A DNA stretch of 5,908 nucleotides from Synergistaceae bacterium (GTDB lineage: Bacteria > Synergistota > Synergistia > Synergistales > Aminobacteriaceae): assembly GCA_012523155.1 (NCBI GenBank), contig JAAYJB010000273.1, positions 1 to 5,908 on the forward strand, in the 5' to 3' direction. The stretch's first letter is position 1. Each line of letters begins with the position of its first letter. Positions 5,908 through 5,908 of this stretch are shown piece by piece. Made by a program: the position numbers and the translations under genes. The notes under the pieces are model-generated. The model was not told the origin of the DNA, did not search any database, and worked only from the letters and a program-made list of their open reading frames with translations.

Positions 5908-5908
5908 G

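Noticed and set aside
1..5908. CRISPR array, insertion sequence, tRNA or rRNA
   Set aside because: No spaced direct repeats, transposase motifs, terminal inverted repeats, cloverleaf or rRNA-like stretches were seen on either strand.

Overview
The window looks like chromosomal DNA from a GC-rich, probably anaerobic bacterium. Third codon positions are rich in G and C, while the short intergenic regions are AT-rich with sigma70-like promoters and purine-rich Shine-Dalgarno sites. The best clue to lifestyle is the partial A-type flavoprotein (flavo-diiron O2/NO reductase) at the left edge, a family typical of strict anaerobes. The N-acyl-D-amino-acid deacylase fits an amino-acid or peptide fermenter. 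A Synergistota- or Firmicutes-like host is plausible, but this is a guess from gene content, not a phylogenetic result.

Layout, left to right: (1) 1-476, minus strand: N-terminal 158 codons of a flavo-diiron protein that runs off the left edge, with its own promoter at 562-589. (2) 658-1845, plus strand: a divergently transcribed, TRAM-less class I SAM-dependent methyltransferase of the TrmA/RlmC/RlmD (m5U) family with an N-terminal Fe-S cysteine motif. (3) 1846-2084: a gene-free leader with two small terminator-like hairpins and a promoter. (4) 2085-3671, plus strand: an amidohydrolase of the D-aminoacylase family. (5) 3694-3727: a strong bidirectional terminator shared by the converging genes. 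(6) 3811-4896, minus strand: a UxuA-family mannonate dehydratase. (7) 5032-5796, minus strand: a GntR/FCD regulator immediately upstream of uxuA in the same orientation. A consensus-like promoter with nested palindromes lies at the right edge.

How the genes relate: the gntR-uxuA pair is the clearest functional unit, a typical sugar-acid catabolic regulator with a dehydratase gene 135 bp downstream. The regulator probably also controls genes beyond the right edge. The deacylase converges on this unit and appears to be a separate transcript. The methyltransferase and flavo-diiron genes form an unrelated divergent pair. I see no IS element, CRISPR array, tRNA, rRNA or phage gene, and no convincing new multi-gene system. 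The most notable points are active-site substitutions in the deacylase (Asp in place of the usual metal-binding Cys) and in the methyltransferase (Asn in motif IV), a 9-bp tandem repeat at the 3' end of gntR, and candidate operators at both gntR and uxuA.
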